Position numbers and translations under genes: made by a program. Shown here piece after piece: positions 9,224 to 18,362 of a stretch of DNA of 64,000 bases (the first letter of the stretch is position 1; every line of letters starts with the position of its first letter). This stretch comes from Thermus scotoductus DSM 8553. Its GTDB lineage: Bacteria; Deinococcota; Deinococci; Deinococcales; Thermaceae. The stretch lies in the NCBI RefSeq assembly GCF_000381045.1, contig NZ_KB905736.1:1-64000 (forward strand), given 5' to 3'. The notes beneath the pieces were generated by a model that was not told where the DNA came from, did no database searches, and saw nothing but the letters and a program-made list of their open reading frames with translations.

Positions 9224-10303
9224 TTAGACGGCAGGGAAGGCGAAGCTTTCGTAACCCAGCTCCGCCACCGCAAACCAGCGGTACTGCTCCTCCCGGAATT
9301 TCTTCCAGGCGGTGTAGACCTTCCGGTAGGTGGCGTCCTTGGCCGCCTCCTCCTCGTACCAGTCAAAGGCTGCCTTCTGGGCCGCCTTCATTACGTCAGC
9401 GGGCCACTTGCGCAACCGCACCCCCGCCTTGATGAGCCGCTGGAGGGCAGGGGGGTTCACCTGGTCGTACTTGGCCAGCATGGACAGGTTGGCCTCGGCG
9501 GCCGCCACCTCGAGGGCCTGCTGGTACTCCTTGGGTAGCTTCCTCCACTCGTTCAGGTTCACGTAGAAGGAGAGCTGGGGACCGGGCTCGTGCCAGCCAG
9601 GGTAGTAGTAGTACTTGGCCACCTTGTAAAAGCCCAGCTTCTCGTCGTCATAGGGGCCCACCCACTCGGCGGCGTCCACCACACCCCGCTCCAGGGCCGG
9701 GTAGATGTCCCCACCCGCCAGCACCTGGGGCACCACCCCAAGCCGGCTCATCACCTGGCCGCCCGGGCCGGGGATACGCATCTTGAGGCCCTTGAGATCG
9801 GCCACGCCCTTGATCTCCCTGCGGAACCAGCCCCCCATCTGGGCCCCGGTGTTGCCGCCGGGGAACTGGATGATGCCAAAGTCGGCAAAGATGGGGCGGA
9901 AAAGCTCAATACCGCCGCCATAGTACATCCAGGCGTTCTGCTGCCGGGCGGTGAGGCCGAAGGGCACTGCGGTGTCAAAGGCGAAAACCGCTGCCTTGCC
10001 CACGAAATAGTAGCTGGCGGTGTGCCCCACCTGGATCGTGCCCTGCTGCACGGCGTCCATCACCTGGAGCCCAGGCACGATCTCCCCTGCCTGGTAAGGG
10101 CGGATCTGGAAGCGGCCGCCGGTGAGGGTGGAAACCCGCTCCGCCAGCACCTCCGCTGCCCCATAGATGGTGTCCAGGCTCTTGGGGAAGCTACTGGCTA
10201 GCCGCCACCTCACGCTGGGCTGGGCCTGGGCAAAGACTGGGCCAAACGCCGCGCTGGCCGCTACGCCGATACCTGCCTTCTTCAAGAAGTCACGCCGCTT
10301 CAT
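9224..10303 (-). CDS. TRAP transporter substrate-binding protein (DctP/TakP family)
   Basis: 359 residues from the ATG at 10303, which has AAGGAGGT at ideal distance; a longer frame to 10342 has no such support. MKRRDFLKKAGIGVAASAAF is a Tat signal. The mature protein is a DctP-type periplasmic protein: the helix-strand segment VADLKGLKMRIPGPGGQVM (about 160-178) contains the Arg that binds the carboxylate of 2-oxo or hydroxy acids, and ALERGVVDAAEWVGPYDD carries metal-site-like acids. It resembles TakP and the Thermus calcium-lactate-binding protein (from memory). The membrane subunits DctQ and DctM are absent from the window, so this is an orphan component. A strong terminator follows. Confidence 0.88.
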   Translation of the reverse strand: MKRRDFLKKAGIGVAASAAFGPVFAQAQPSVRWRLASSFPKSLDTIYGAAEVLAERVSTLTGGRFQIRPYQAGEIVPGLQVMDAVQQGTIQVGHTASYYFVGKAAVFAFDTAVPFGLTARQQNAWMYYGGGIELFRPIFADFGIIQFPGGNTGAQMGGWFRREIKGVADLKGLKMRIPGPGGQVMSRLGVVPQVLAGGDIYPALERGVVDAAEWVGPYDDEKLGFYKVAKYYYYPGWHEPGPQLSFYVNLNEWRKLPKEYQQALEVAAAEANLSMLAKYDQVNPPALQRLIKAGVRLRKWPADVMKAAQKAAFDWYEEEAAKDATYRKVYTAWKKFREEQYRWFAVAELGYESFAFPAV

Positions 10304-10383
10304 TGTTGACCTCCTTAGCGGTCCGGGGGGATTATACCCCACCTAGGAGTGGAAAGCGCAAGCCCCCTTGCAAGTTTTTGCGG

Positions 10384-10854
10384 TCAGCGTATGTAGAAGT
10401 AGGTCTCTGCCACCTGGTAACGGCGGGCTCCAGAGGTTTCCAAATAGACCCTTAGCCGGGCATCCCAGTCGGTGTATACTCCTTCCAAGCGCAGGCTCCC
10501 GGGATGGGTATCCGTGTAGATGGCCCGCACCCGCTGAAGCCCTCGAGGGGGCGTGACCGTATAGCGGTAGGCCCCCGGGGGAAGCACATGGGTGCCCCGG
10601 CCCAGGTAAAAACGGTCAAACTCGTAGGTACGCCCGTCGGGATCTATGGCCACCAGGCTTATCCAACCGGGATCCGCCAGGGTGAGGAAGAAGCGCACCT
10701 CCTCCCCCACGTAGTAGGTGGCCCCCGCTCCCCGATCCGGCTCGAAGCGCAGGATGGCCGGAGTGAAGTCCAGGCGGTAGCTTACCGTCACCCCCTCGAG
10801 GGTCACGGTGCAGGCGGAAAGTAGCCCCGCCAAAAGAATCCCCAAAAGCCGCAT
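10384..10854 (-). CDS. Small lipoprotein with DUF4384-like domain
   Basis: 156 residues. MRLLGILLAGLLSACTVTLEG is a type II signal peptide with lipobox LSAC, so the mature protein should be lipid-anchored on the outer face of the cytoplasmic or on the outer membrane. The body, YYVGEEVRFFLTLADPGWIS followed by LVAIDPDGRTYEF, is the beta-rich DUF4384 pattern. The ATG at 10854 is preferred over a GTG at 10860 because GGAGG is six bases ahead of it. Function unknown. It follows RNase HII on the same strand, 38 bases away. Confidence 0.75.
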   Translation of the reverse strand: MRLLGILLAGLLSACTVTLEGVTVSYRLDFTPAILRFEPDRGAGATYYVGEEVRFFLTLADPGWISLVAIDPDGRTYEFDRFYLGRGTHVLPPGAYRYTVTPPRGLQRVRAIYTDTHPGSLRLEGVYTDWDARLRVYLETSGARRYQVAETYFYIR

Positions 10855-10892
10855 ACCCACCTCCTTCTCCTCAAGCTTATCTCCAAGGGGAC

Positions 10893-11495
10893 CTACTCCC
10901 CTTCAGGAAACCTTAAGGGAGCCTGGGCCACCGGGGAAAAGCGCCTACGGTGCACGGGGGATGGCCCCAGGGCCTGGAGGGCCCTTTGGTGCTCTGGGGT
11001 GCCATAGCCCTTGTGCCGAGCAAAACCGTAGCCCGGGTAAAGGCGGTCCAGCTCCTCCATGAGCCGGTCCCGGTGCACCTTGGCCAGGATGCTGGCAGCA
11101 GCCACGCTGGGGCTTTTTTGGTCCGCCTTGGGAGGGGCCAGGAGGGGCAAGAAAGTGGCCACCTGCAGGTAATCGGTGACCAGGGCCTCAGGGGGTGGAT
11201 CCAGAAGGTCCAAAGCCCTTTGCGCCGCCAGAAGGGTGGCCTTCAAAACCCCAAGCCGGTCCACCTCCCCTACCTCCGCCACCCCCAGGGCATGGGCTAA
11301 GGCCACCCGCCGCACTTCCTCCGCCAGGCGCTCGCGTTCCTTTGGCCTTAAGAGCTTGGAATCCCGGAAAGGGTAGCGCCCAGGACGCAGGATCACCGCC
11401 CCCACCACGATGGGGCCGGCCCAGGCTCCCCGGCCCGCCTCATCCACCCCGGCCACCCTAAGCCCCAAGGACCAGAAGGGGGCCTCGAGGTCCAT
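10893..11495 (-). CDS. rnhB: Ribonuclease HII
   Basis: 200 residues from ATG at 11495. VAGVDEAGRGAWAGPIVVGA (about 12-31) carries the first catalytic Asp-Glu pair; the following motifs are DSKLL (Asp), VTDYL and KADQKSPSVAAASILAKVHRD with the final metal Asp, then GYGTPEHQRAL. It cuts the RNA strand of RNA:DNA hybrids and single ribonucleotides in DNA. GGGAGG lies six bases before this ATG. The frame stays open upstream through a tandem repeat that would encode REDKGPEGPRLA units; those are not part of the family and are read here as leader, not protein. Confidence 0.95.
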   Translation of the reverse strand: MDLEAPFWSLGLRVAGVDEAGRGAWAGPIVVGAVILRPGRYPFRDSKLLRPKERERLAEEVRRVALAHALGVAEVGEVDRLGVLKATLLAAQRALDLLDPPPEALVTDYLQVATFLPLLAPPKADQKSPSVAAASILAKVHRDRLMEELDRLYPGYGFARHKGYGTPEHQRALQALGPSPVHRRRFSPVAQAPLRFPEGE

Positions 11496-11503
11496 CCCTG
11501 CAT

Positions 11504-11583
11504 CCTCCCTAGCCAACCTAGGCCCTTCGGGCCCCTTATCCTCCCTAGCCAACCTAGGCCCTTCGGGCCCCTTATCCTCCCCC
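11504..11583. repeat. Tandem 36-bp repeat in the rnhB leader
   Basis: Two identical 36-base units (11504-11539 and 11540-11575) and the start of a third (11576-11581). Each unit holds a GGGCCCGAAGGGCC hairpin and ends in GGGAGGAT, a ribosome-site-like sequence. The array fills the space between rnhB and the divergent esterase. Confidence 0.9.
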
Positions 11584-11613
11584 ATCCCCTGGCATTATGC
11601 CCCAAGCCCAGGG

Positions 11614-11644
11614 TTGGCACTCCCGTATATACTCTGGATAGAGT
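11614..11644 (+). promoter_or_regulatory. Candidate leaderless promoter of the carboxylesterase
   Basis: TTGGCA (11614-11619) and TAGAGT (11639-11644) are 19 bases apart; the ATG follows the -10 by six bases. No ribosome site is present. Confidence 0.5.
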
Positions 11645-11650
11645 TTGTTT

Positions 11651-13198
11651 ATGCGCCCCCTCGCCCTCCTTAAGGTATCCACACTAGCCCTAGGCCTCGC
11701 CCTGGCCCAGGAGGTTGTGGTCCAGACCCCCTTGGGCCTAGCTTTGGGCCAGGTGGAGAAGGGAGCCATTGCCTTCTACGGCCTGCCCTATGCGGAGGCG
11801 GGCCGCTTCCAAGCTCCAAAGCCCGTGGCCTCCTGGCCCAAAGGGGTGGGCAGGGAAAGGGTGGCCTGTCCCCAGACTCCAGGAACCACCGCCCGGCTAG
11901 GGGGGTACATCCCCCCGCAAAAGGAGGACTGCCTGGTCCTAAACCTTTTCCTGCCCCTAAGGCCCCCGCCCCCAGGGGGGTTTCCCGTCATGGTCTTTCT
12001 GCACGGGGGAGGCTTCACCTCAGGAAGTGCCGCCGAGCCCATCTACGGGGGGCACCTCTTGGCCCAGGAAGGGGTGGTGGTGGTCTCGGTGGACTACCGC
12101 CTAGGGCCCCTGGGATTTTTAGCCCTCCCCGCTTTGGCCCAGGAAGACCCCAAGGCCGTGGGCAACTACGGGCTTTTAGATGTGATTGAGGCCCTTCGCT
12201 TTGTCCAGCGCCATATCGCTTACTTCGGCGGCGACCCGCAAAACGTCACCCTCTTTGGGGAATCGGCAGGGGGCATGCTGGTCTGCACCCTCCTCGCCAC
12301 ACCGGAAGCCCAGGGGCTTTTCCACAGGGCCATCCTCCAGTCGGGTGGATGCCACCAGGTGCGCCCCTTGGAGAAAGACTTCCCTTCCGGGGAACGGTGG
12401 GCCAAAGATCTAGGCTGCCCCCCTGAAGACCTCGCCTGCCTTAGGCGTCTTCCCCTAGAACGCCTCTTCCCACCTGGGGAGGCTAAAGGTCTACCCGACA
12501 TCACCGCTGCAACTCTAAGTTTTCCCCACGCCCCCTTCAAGCCTCACCTGGGAGTCCTCCTTCCAGAAATCCCCTCGGAAGCCCTGAGCCAAGGCAAGGC
12601 CCGAGGTATCCCCCTCCTGGTGGGGGCCAACCTCGAGGAGCTTGCCTTTCCCACCCTGGCCTGGCTCCTGGGGCCCAGGACCTGGGAGGAGTTCAGCGGA
12701 AGGCTTGCCGCCCAGGGTATTCCCCCAAAGGAGCGGGAGGCTTTAACGAAGGTCTACCAAAAGCGTTTTCCCGACCCCCGAAAGGCCTGGGGAGAGGTCC
12801 AGACGGACCTACAACTCCTCTGCCCCTCCCTGAAGGCCGCCAGGCTCCAGGCTCCCTTCGCCCCCACCTACGCCTACCTCTTCACCTTCCGTGTCCCCGG
12901 CTTTGAAGGTCTAGGCGCTTTCCACGGTCTGGAACTCGCCCCCCTATTCGGCCAGCTCCAGGAGATGCCCTTCTTCCCCCTTTTCCTTAGCGCTGAAGCC
13001 CGGGAAAAGGCCGAAGCCTTGGGCAAGCGGATGCGCCGCTATTGGACCTCCTTTGCCCGGGAGGGGGAACCCAAGGGCTGGCCCCGCTGGCCCACCTACG
13101 AGGAAGGCTACCTCCTCCGGCTGGACGAGCCCCCGGGCCTCCTTCCCGATCCCTACGGGGAACGATGCGGTGCCCTCGAGGCCCTGGGGCTACTATAG
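11651..13198 (+). CDS. Secreted type-B carboxylesterase
   Basis: 515 residues with an N-terminal signal peptide (MRPLALLKVSTLALGLALAQ). Alpha/beta-hydrolase of the carboxylesterase type B family: EDCLVLNLFLP signature (about 97-107), oxyanion hole HGGGF (about 119), nucleophile in FGESAGGML (Ser about 203), and candidate charge-relay acid and His in GANLEELAF and FHGLELAPLFG. It hydrolyses carboxylic esters outside the cytoplasm; natural substrate unknown. Disulfides are plausible (VACPQTPG, EDCLVL, GGCHQVR, LGCPPEDLACL). ATG at 11651 is preferred over an upstream TTG at 11645. The next gene starts four bases after its stop. Confidence 0.9.
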   Translation: MRPLALLKVSTLALGLALAQEVVVQTPLGLALGQVEKGAIAFYGLPYAEAGRFQAPKPVASWPKGVGRERVACPQTPGTTARLGGYIPPQKEDCLVLNLFLPLRPPPPGGFPVMVFLHGGGFTSGSAAEPIYGGHLLAQEGVVVVSVDYRLGPLGFLALPALAQEDPKAVGNYGLLDVIEALRFVQRHIAYFGGDPQNVTLFGESAGGMLVCTLLATPEAQGLFHRAILQSGGCHQVRPLEKDFPSGERWAKDLGCPPEDLACLRRLPLERLFPPGEAKGLPDITAATLSFPHAPFKPHLGVLLPEIPSEALSQGKARGIPLLVGANLEELAFPTLAWLLGPRTWEEFSGRLAAQGIPPKEREALTKVYQKRFPDPRKAWGEVQTDLQLLCPSLKAARLQAPFAPTYAYLFTFRVPGFEGLGAFHGLELAPLFGQLQEMPFFPLFLSAEAREKAEALGKRMRRYWTSFAREGEPKGWPRWPTYEEGYLLRLDEPPGLLPDPYGERCGALEALGLL

Positions 13199-13202
13199 GG
13201 GC

Positions 13203-15212
13203 ATGAAGGCCCGCGCCACCTGCCCCCTGGACTGCCCGGATGCCTGTAGCCTCCTGCTTACCCTTGAAGAGGGAAGGCTCTCCCGGGTGGAGGGCGACCC
13301 CCGCCACCCCGTCACCCGAGGCTATGCCTGCGCCAAAACCTACCGCTACCCGGAAAGGGTAAGGGAACGCCTCCTTTACCCCATGCGCCGGGTGGGCAGG
13401 AAGGGCGAAGGCCGATTTGAACGGGTTTCCTGGGAGGAGGCCCTGGGGGGGATCGCGGAAAGGCTAAGGACCATCCTGGACGCCTATGGCGGGGAAGCCG
13501 TCCTCCCCTACCACTACGCGGGCACCATGGGCCTTGTGGAAAACCAGCATCCCCTGGCCTTCTTCCGGGCCATCGGGGCCAGCGAGCTAGAGGAAACCAT
13601 CTGCGCCACCGCGGGAAGCGCCGCCTGGGAGATGACCTATGGTCCCAGGCTCGGCCCCGACCCGGAGGAGGTGCCCGAGGCCCGCTACATCCTCCTTTGG
13701 GGCATCAACAGCCTCTCCACCAACAGCCACCTCACTCCCTTTCTCAAGGAGGCGAGAAGGCGGGGGGCCAAGGTGGTCCACATCGACCCCTACGAGAACC
13801 CCACCAGCCGATTCGCCGACCAGCACATCAAGCTCCGCCCGGGCACCGACGCCGCCTTGGCCTACGCCCTGGCCCACGTGCTCTTCCGGGAAAACCTGGT
13901 GGACTGGGAATACCTCAAGGAGGCCGCCACGGGGTTGGAAGCCTTCCAGGAGGAGGCCCGGAAGTGGCCCCCAGAAAGGGCCGAGGCCCTCACCGGGGTG
14001 CCCAAGGAAGCCATGGAGCGGCTGGCCCGGGAACTCGGGGAAGCCAAACGGGTCTTCCTCCGGGTGGGCTACGGGATGACCCGGCACCCCGGTGGGGGGA
14101 ATGCCTTAAGGGCGGTGATCCTCCTCCCCGCCCTCCTGGGAGCCTGGCGCTACCCGGGGTGCGGGGCGCTTCTTTCCACCAGCGGCGCCTTTGCCCTAAA
14201 CAAGCGTTTCCTTGGGGGAAGGCACCTCCTGGAAGGAAAACACCCCCATGAGGGCTACTTCCGGCCCAACCCCCAGGTGCGACGGGTGAACATGAACCAG
14301 CTGGCCAGCGCCCTTACCCGGCTCGACCCCCCCATCCGGGCCCTTTTCGTCTTCAACTCCAACCCCCTGGTGGTGGCCCCCAACACGGCTGGGGTTAAGG
14401 AGGGGCTCTTGCGGGAGGACCTCTTCACCGTGGTGCTGGAGCAGGTCTTCACGGAAACCGCCCTTTACGCCGACTACCTCCTTCCCGCCACCTTCTTTTA
14501 CGAGCACCCCGACCTTTACACCAGCTACGGCCACTACTACCTCTCCTGGAACGAGCCCCTGGCCGAGCCCGAAGGGGAGGCCAGGCCCAACACCTGGGTC
14601 TTCCGGGAACTGGCCAGGAGGCTTGGCCTAAAGGAACCCACCCTCTACTGGACGGCGGAGGAGGTGGCAGAAAGCCTCCTGGATGTGGACCACCCCTACC
14701 TTGCGGGCATCAACCTGAAGAGGCTTAAGGAGGAGGGGTTTGTGAAGCTCAACCTCCCCAAGCCCTTCCTGCCCTTCAGAAACGGCCCCGTGCGCTTCAG
14801 CCCACCCCCTGAGGTCATTCCCACCGAACCCCTTCCCGATTACCCCCTAATCCTCCTCACCCCCCCGGCCCACCGCTTCCTGAACACCACCTACGGGAAC
14901 GTCCAGGCCCTGGTGGAGGCGGAAGGAGGCGAGCCCAGGCTTCTCATCCACCCCAAGGACGCCGAGGAGCGGGGGATCGCCGAGGGCATGCTGGTCTACA
15001 TCCGTTCCCCTCAAGGGAGGGTGGTGCGCAAGGCCAAGGTGACGGAGGCCCCCATGCCAGGGACGGTGGTCCTCGAGGGCACCTGGTGGGAAAAGTGGGC
15101 CCCCGATGGCAAGGGCATCAACCACCTCACCGCGGAAACCCTCACCGACTTAGGGGGCGGAAGCACCTTCCACAGCACCCCGGTGGAGGTGGAACCCCTC
15201 CGCCTGGCCTGA
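13203..15212 (+). CDS. Molybdopterin oxidoreductase (formate dehydrogenase/NapA-like branch)
   Basis: 669 residues. Four cysteines, C7-x3-C11-x3-C15-x27-C43 followed by Lys45, bind a 4Fe-4S cluster. The molybdopterin domains follow: SWEEALGGIAERLR, then ETICATAGSAAWEMTYG (Cys about 133 sits where the Mo-coordinating Cys or Sec lies in this branch; inference), LWGINSLSTNSHL, IDPYENPTSRFADQHIKLRPG, and a C-terminal Mo-dinucleotide-binding domain (LLTPPAHRFLNTTYGN to the end). No Tat signal, hence cytosolic. No electron-transfer subunit is adjacent; mogA, which makes the cofactor, is 3 kb downstream. Start ATG at 13203; a longer open frame overlapping the esterase is rejected. Substrate cannot be assigned. 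Confidence 0.88.
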   Translation: MKARATCPLDCPDACSLLLTLEEGRLSRVEGDPRHPVTRGYACAKTYRYPERVRERLLYPMRRVGRKGEGRFERVSWEEALGGIAERLRTILDAYGGEAVLPYHYAGTMGLVENQHPLAFFRAIGASELEETICATAGSAAWEMTYGPRLGPDPEEVPEARYILLWGINSLSTNSHLTPFLKEARRRGAKVVHIDPYENPTSRFADQHIKLRPGTDAALAYALAHVLFRENLVDWEYLKEAATGLEAFQEEARKWPPERAEALTGVPKEAMERLARELGEAKRVFLRVGYGMTRHPGGGNALRAVILLPALLGAWRYPGCGALLSTSGAFALNKRFLGGRHLLEGKHPHEGYFRPNPQVRRVNMNQLASALTRLDPPIRALFVFNSNPLVVAPNTAGVKEGLLREDLFTVVLEQVFTETALYADYLLPATFFYEHPDLYTSYGHYYLSWNEPLAEPEGEARPNTWVFRELARRLGLKEPTLYWTAEEVAESLLDVDHPYLAGINLKRLKEEGFVKLNLPKPFLPFRNGPVRFSPPPEVIPTEPLPDYPLILLTPPAHRFLNTTYGNVQALVEAEGGEPRLLIHPKDAEERGIAEGMLVYIRSPQGRVVRKAKVTEAPMPGTVVLEGTWWEKWAPDGKGINHLTAETLTDLGGGSTFHSTPVEVEPLRLA

Positions 15213-15248
15213 TTTGCGCCTGGGCTAGGGTTTTGCTAGGCTGGTTGG

Positions 15249-15677
15249 GTGCAGACGGCCAAGCCCCTTAAGCGCGCGGTGGCCCTGGCCGCCTGGAGCG
15301 AGGAAGGGCTTCTCTTGGTGAAGCGGCCCGAGGAGGACCCCGAGTTCGCCGGGGCCTGGGGCCTGCCGGCGGTGAGCCTTGGGGATGGAGAAGGCCCGGA
15401 GGATGGGGCCCTAAGGGTAGGCCGGGAGAAGCTGGGAGCCGGGGTGGAGGTCCTCCGGCCCGTGGCCTTCGGGGTGGAGGAGCGGACCGCGTACACCCTG
15501 GAGCTTTGGGTGGTGGAGGCCAGGCTTCTCGCCAGGCCTGAGCTTCCCGAGCCCAAACCCGGCAAGACCTACTACCGGGCCTACCGCTTTGGCCGGCCCG
15601 AGGAGCTTAGGGAAGCCGCCCGGCAAGGCTCCTTATGCAGCCGCCTTTACCTGGCGGTGAAAGGTCTCTGCCCGTGA
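15249..15677 (+). CDS. Nudix-fold protein with degenerate Nudix box
   Basis: 142 residues, GTG start at 15249. It opens [20 protein letters not shown] and [20 protein letters not shown], as in Nudix hydrolases. The box fits GX5EX7RE (G..E..RE in [16 protein letters not shown]), but the following Glu-Glu that binds the catalytic metal is Gly-Ala (KLGAGVEV). Either the protein no longer hydrolyses, or it uses other residues. TAGGCT (15237-15242) is six bases before the GTG. It overlaps nothing and is followed two bases later by thiI, with which it is probably co-transcribed. Confidence 0.75.
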   Translation: MQTAKPLKRAVALAAWSEEGLLLVKRPEEDPEFAGAWGLPAVSLGDGEGPEDGALRVGREKLGAGVEVLRPVAFGVEERTAYTLELWVVEARLLARPELPEPKPGKTYYRAYRFGRPEELREAARQGSLCSRLYLAVKGLCP

Positions 15678-15679
15678 CC

Positions 15680-16909
15680 ATGGAAACCCTGGTTCTGGTC
15701 AACCTGTTCCACGAGCTGGCCCTGAAAGGGGAAAACCGCCCCTTTTTCCTGAGGAAGGCCAAGGCCCATGTAAGGGAGGCCCTTAAGGGCACGGCGGCCC
15801 GGTTGGAGGCGGAGTGGCCCATGGCCCTCCTCTTCCGCCTGCCCCAGGAAGCCTGGCCCGAGGCCAAGGAACGCCTGAAGGACACCCTGGGGGTGGAGGG
15901 CTTTGCCCGGGTCCTGCGCACTCCCCCGGATCTAAAGGCCCTCGAGGCCGCCCTGGAGGAAACCCTTGCGAGGGAACGCTTCGGAAGCTTCCGCATCACC
16001 GCCAAGCGCTCCGATAAGGCCTTTCCCCTCACCTCCCCGGAGATAGAGCGCCTCCTTGGGGCCTTTGTGAAGGAGAAGACGGGAGCCAGGGTGCAGCTCA
16101 AGGGGCCAGAACGGGAGTTCGTGGTGCGCATCCTGCCCAACGCCGCCCTCCTGGAGGTGGAGCGCCACCCGGGACCGGGAGGGCTTCCCCCCGGGGTTTC
16201 CGGAAAGGTGGTGGCCCTCCTTTCCGGGGGGATTGACTCCCCCGTGGCCGTCTACCGCCTCATGCGCCGGGGAGCGGAGGTGGTCTTAGTGCACTTCCAC
16301 CCCTTCCCCCTTCTCTCGGGCCAGAGCCGGGAAAAGGCCAAGGCCATCGCCGAACGCCTGGCCCGCTTCCAGCACCGCATCACCCTCCACCTGGTTCCCT
16401 TCAGCGAGGTGCAGCGGCAGATCATCCTCGAGGCCCCCAAGGCCTACCGGGTGGTCCTCTACCGCCGCTACATGCTCCGCATCGCCGAGGCCATCGCCAA
16501 GGAGGAAGGGGCCCTGGCCTTGGCCACCGGGGATAGCCTGGGCCAGGTGGCCTCGCAGACCCTGGAGAACCTCCATGTGGTCAACCAGGCGGCCACCCTT
16601 CCCGTCTTCCGGCCCTTGATCGGCTTCGACAAATGGGAGATCAAGGCGGAGGCGGAGCGCATCGGCACCTACGCCATCTCCATCCTCCCCGACGAGGAGT
16701 GCTGCACCCTTTTCGCCCCCAAGCACCCCGTGACCCGGGCCCAGCTTTCCGTGGCCTTGGAAACGGAAAGCCGTTTGGATACGGAAAGGCTCATCGCCTT
16801 GGCCCTCGAGGGCCGGGAGGTGGTGCGCTACACCTGGCCGGGGCAAAAACCCCTACCAAGGCCCCAAGAAGAGGTCCCTATAATGGGGCATGGACCTCTT
16901 GACGGCTAA
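15680..16909 (+). CDS. thiI: tRNA 4-thiouridine synthase ThiI (no rhodanese domain)
   Basis: 409 residues. N-terminal ferredoxin-like and THUMP region (about 1-165) binds tRNA; the PP-loop [18 protein letters not shown] (about 177-194) adenylates U8; [17 protein letters not shown] and [13 protein letters not shown] contain the conserved Asp and the catalytic Cys. The C-terminal rhodanese domain of the E. coli enzyme is missing, as in many thermophiles, so sulfur must be handed over by another carrier. It makes s4U8 in tRNA and may serve thiamine synthesis. ATG at 15680 is chosen; a longer frame overlaps the Nudix gene. Its last 20 bases overlap the amidase gene. Confidence 0.93.
   Translation: METLVLVNLFHELALKGENRPFFLRKAKAHVREALKGTAARLEAEWPMALLFRLPQEAWPEAKERLKDTLGVEGFARVLRTPPDLKALEAALEETLARERFGSFRITAKRSDKAFPLTSPEIERLLGAFVKEKTGARVQLKGPEREFVVRILPNAALLEVERHPGPGGLPPGVSGKVVALLSGGIDSPVAVYRLMRRGAEVVLVHFHPFPLLSGQSREKAKAIAERLARFQHRITLHLVPFSEVQRQIILEAPKAYRVVLYRRYMLRIAEAIAKEEGALALATGDSLGQVASQTLENLHVVNQAATLPVFRPLIGFDKWEIKAEAERIGTYAISILPDEECCTLFAPKHPVTRAQLSVALETESRLDTERLIALALEGREVVRYTWPGQKPLPRPQEEVPIMGHGPLDG
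16879..16884 (+). promoter_or_regulatory. Consensus -10 box inside the end of thiI, driving the amidase
   Basis: A perfect TATAAT inside thiI coding sequence, five bases before the amidase ATG. The codons used there (CCT ATA ATG) are unusual for this GC-rich gene set, which suggests selection for the promoter. Confidence 0.6.
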
Positions 16910-18194
16910 AGCCCTCCTGGAAAGGGGCGAAACCACCCCCCTGGCCCTTTTGGAGGAAGCCCTGGAAAGGGCCCGGGCCTTCCAGGACCGCAACGCCTTG
17001 GCTCACCTGGACGAGGAGGGAGCCAAGGAGGAAGCCCAGCGGCTTACGGAGGAGCTAAGGCAGGGGTACATCCGCGGACCCCTACACGGCATCCCCCTCA
17101 CGGTAAAGGACCTCTTCCCGGTCAAGGGCATGCCCACCCGGGCAGGAACCCGGGCCCCCCTCCCTCCCCTTCCCGAGGAGGCCCAGGCGGTAAGGCGCCT
17201 GAGGGAAGCCGGAGCCCTCATCTTCGCCAAAACCAACATGCACGAGGTGGCCCTGGGCATCACCGGGGAAAACCCTTGGACGGGCCCGGTGCGCAACGCC
17301 TTAGACGCAAGCCGCCAAGCCGGGGGAAGCAGCAGCGGAAGCGCCGTGGCCGTGGCCCTGGGGATCGGCCTCGCCTCCCTGGGCTCGGACACGGGAGGGT
17401 CCATCCGCATCCCTGCCGCCTTCAACGGGGTGGTGGGCTTCAAGCCCTCCTACGGCCGGGTAAGCCTGGAAGGCGCCTTGCCCCTCTCCCGCTCCACCGA
17501 TCATGCGGGGCCCATCGCCAAGACGGTGCGGGACGCCCACTTCCTCACGGAGATCCTGGCCGGGGAAAGCATCCCCCTCGAGGGCCCGCAAAACCCCACC
17601 TTCGGCGTACCCCTGGACTTCCTGGAGGGCCGTCTGGGGGTGGAGGTGCGCAGGGCTTTCCAGAGGCTTCTAGAGGAACTCCCCTCCTTGAGGGCTGAGG
17701 TAAGGGAGGTATCCTTACCCCTACCCGGGGTCTATGAGGTCTACACCCGGCTGGTGCGCTACGAGGCCGCCCGCATCCACGAAAAAGCCTTAAGGGAACA
17801 TCCAGAAGGCTTCTCTCCCCAGGTGCAGGAGGCCCTTATGGCCGGGCTTGCCCTCACGGAGAAGGATTACCGGGATGCGGTGGCGGAAAGGGAGGCCCTG
17901 CGCCTCCAGTTGGTGAAGGCCTTAAGGGGGGTGGACGCCCTCCTCCTCCCCGCCCAGCCCCTTCCTGCCCCCCCCTTGGGCACGGAGGAGGTGGGGTTGG
18001 AATCGGGGAAGAAGAGCCACCGGGAGGCCTTCATCACCCTTACCTTGCCCTTTAGCCTCCTCGGGGTGCCCACCCTCACCCTCCCCTTCGCCCGGGTGGA
18101 GGGGATGCCCGTGGGGCTCCAGGTGGTGGGGCCCTACGCGGAGGATGGCCGGGTGCTGGCCATTGGAGGCTGGCTCGAGGCCCGGCTAAAGTAG
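16890..18194 (+). CDS. Amidase (amidase-signature family)
   Basis: 434 residues. The Ser-cisSer-Lys triad is readable: Lys in [14 protein letters not shown] (about 71), cis-Ser in [12 protein letters not shown] (about 146), and nucleophile Ser in [16 protein letters not shown] (about 170). Cytosolic amide hydrolase. It resembles GatA, but lacks gatB and gatC neighbours, so a general amidase is more likely than glutamyl-tRNA amidotransferase. The ATG overlaps the end of thiI by 20 bases and has TATAAT five bases ahead, pointing to leaderless expression. Its 3' end overlaps the remnant of an anion permease on the other strand. Confidence 0.85.
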   Translation: MDLLTAKALLERGETTPLALLEEALERARAFQDRNALAHLDEEGAKEEAQRLTEELRQGYIRGPLHGIPLTVKDLFPVKGMPTRAGTRAPLPPLPEEAQAVRRLREAGALIFAKTNMHEVALGITGENPWTGPVRNALDASRQAGGSSSGSAVAVALGIGLASLGSDTGGSIRIPAAFNGVVGFKPSYGRVSLEGALPLSRSTDHAGPIAKTVRDAHFLTEILAGESIPLEGPQNPTFGVPLDFLEGRLGVEVRRAFQRLLEELPSLRAEVREVSLPLPGVYEVYTRLVRYEAARIHEKALREHPEGFSPQVQEALMAGLALTEKDYRDAVAEREALRLQLVKALRGVDALLLPAQPLPAPPLGTEEVGLESGKKSHREAFITLTLPFSLLGVPTLTLPFARVEGMPVGLQVVGPYAEDGRVLAIGGWLEARLK

Positions 18195-18362
18195 CGCGTA
18201 GAGCAGGCCCAGGGTCAAGAGGGTAAGGGGTAGCCCCAGCCGAAGGTGCTCCATGAATCCTATCCTCACCCCCTCCCTTCCTGCTCCCTCGGCCACGATG
18301 AGGTTGGCCACGCTGGCCAAGAGGGTCAGGTTCCCCGCCAAGGTGCTTCCCCCTTTTGCAAA
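18186..18362 (-). pseudogene. Remnant of an anion permease (ArsB/NhaD, SLC13-like), C-terminal 58 codons
   Basis: The minus strand reads FAKGGSTLAGNLTLLASVAN then LIVAEGAGREGVRIGF and [22 protein letters not shown] before a stop at 18186-18188. This matches the last two membrane segments and loop of ArsB/NhaD-type anion transporters. No start or upstream membrane part is present, and the frame runs into mogA on the other strand, so the gene is a 3' stump. It overlaps the amidase stop by nine bases. Confidence 0.65.

Noticed and set aside
10384-10854. Two-gene operon of rnhB and the lipoprotein as a functional unit
   Set aside because: Same strand and close, but nothing links RNase HII to a surface lipoprotein; treated as chance neighbours.
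13053-13202. Upstream extension of the molybdopterin oxidoreductase
   Set aside because: It overlaps the esterase in another frame; the Cys motif typical of the N-terminus begins right after the ATG at 13203.
16890-18194. gatA (glutamyl-tRNA amidotransferase A)
   Set aside because: Triad is shared by all amidase-signature enzymes; no gatB or gatC nearby and the sequence is not specific enough.
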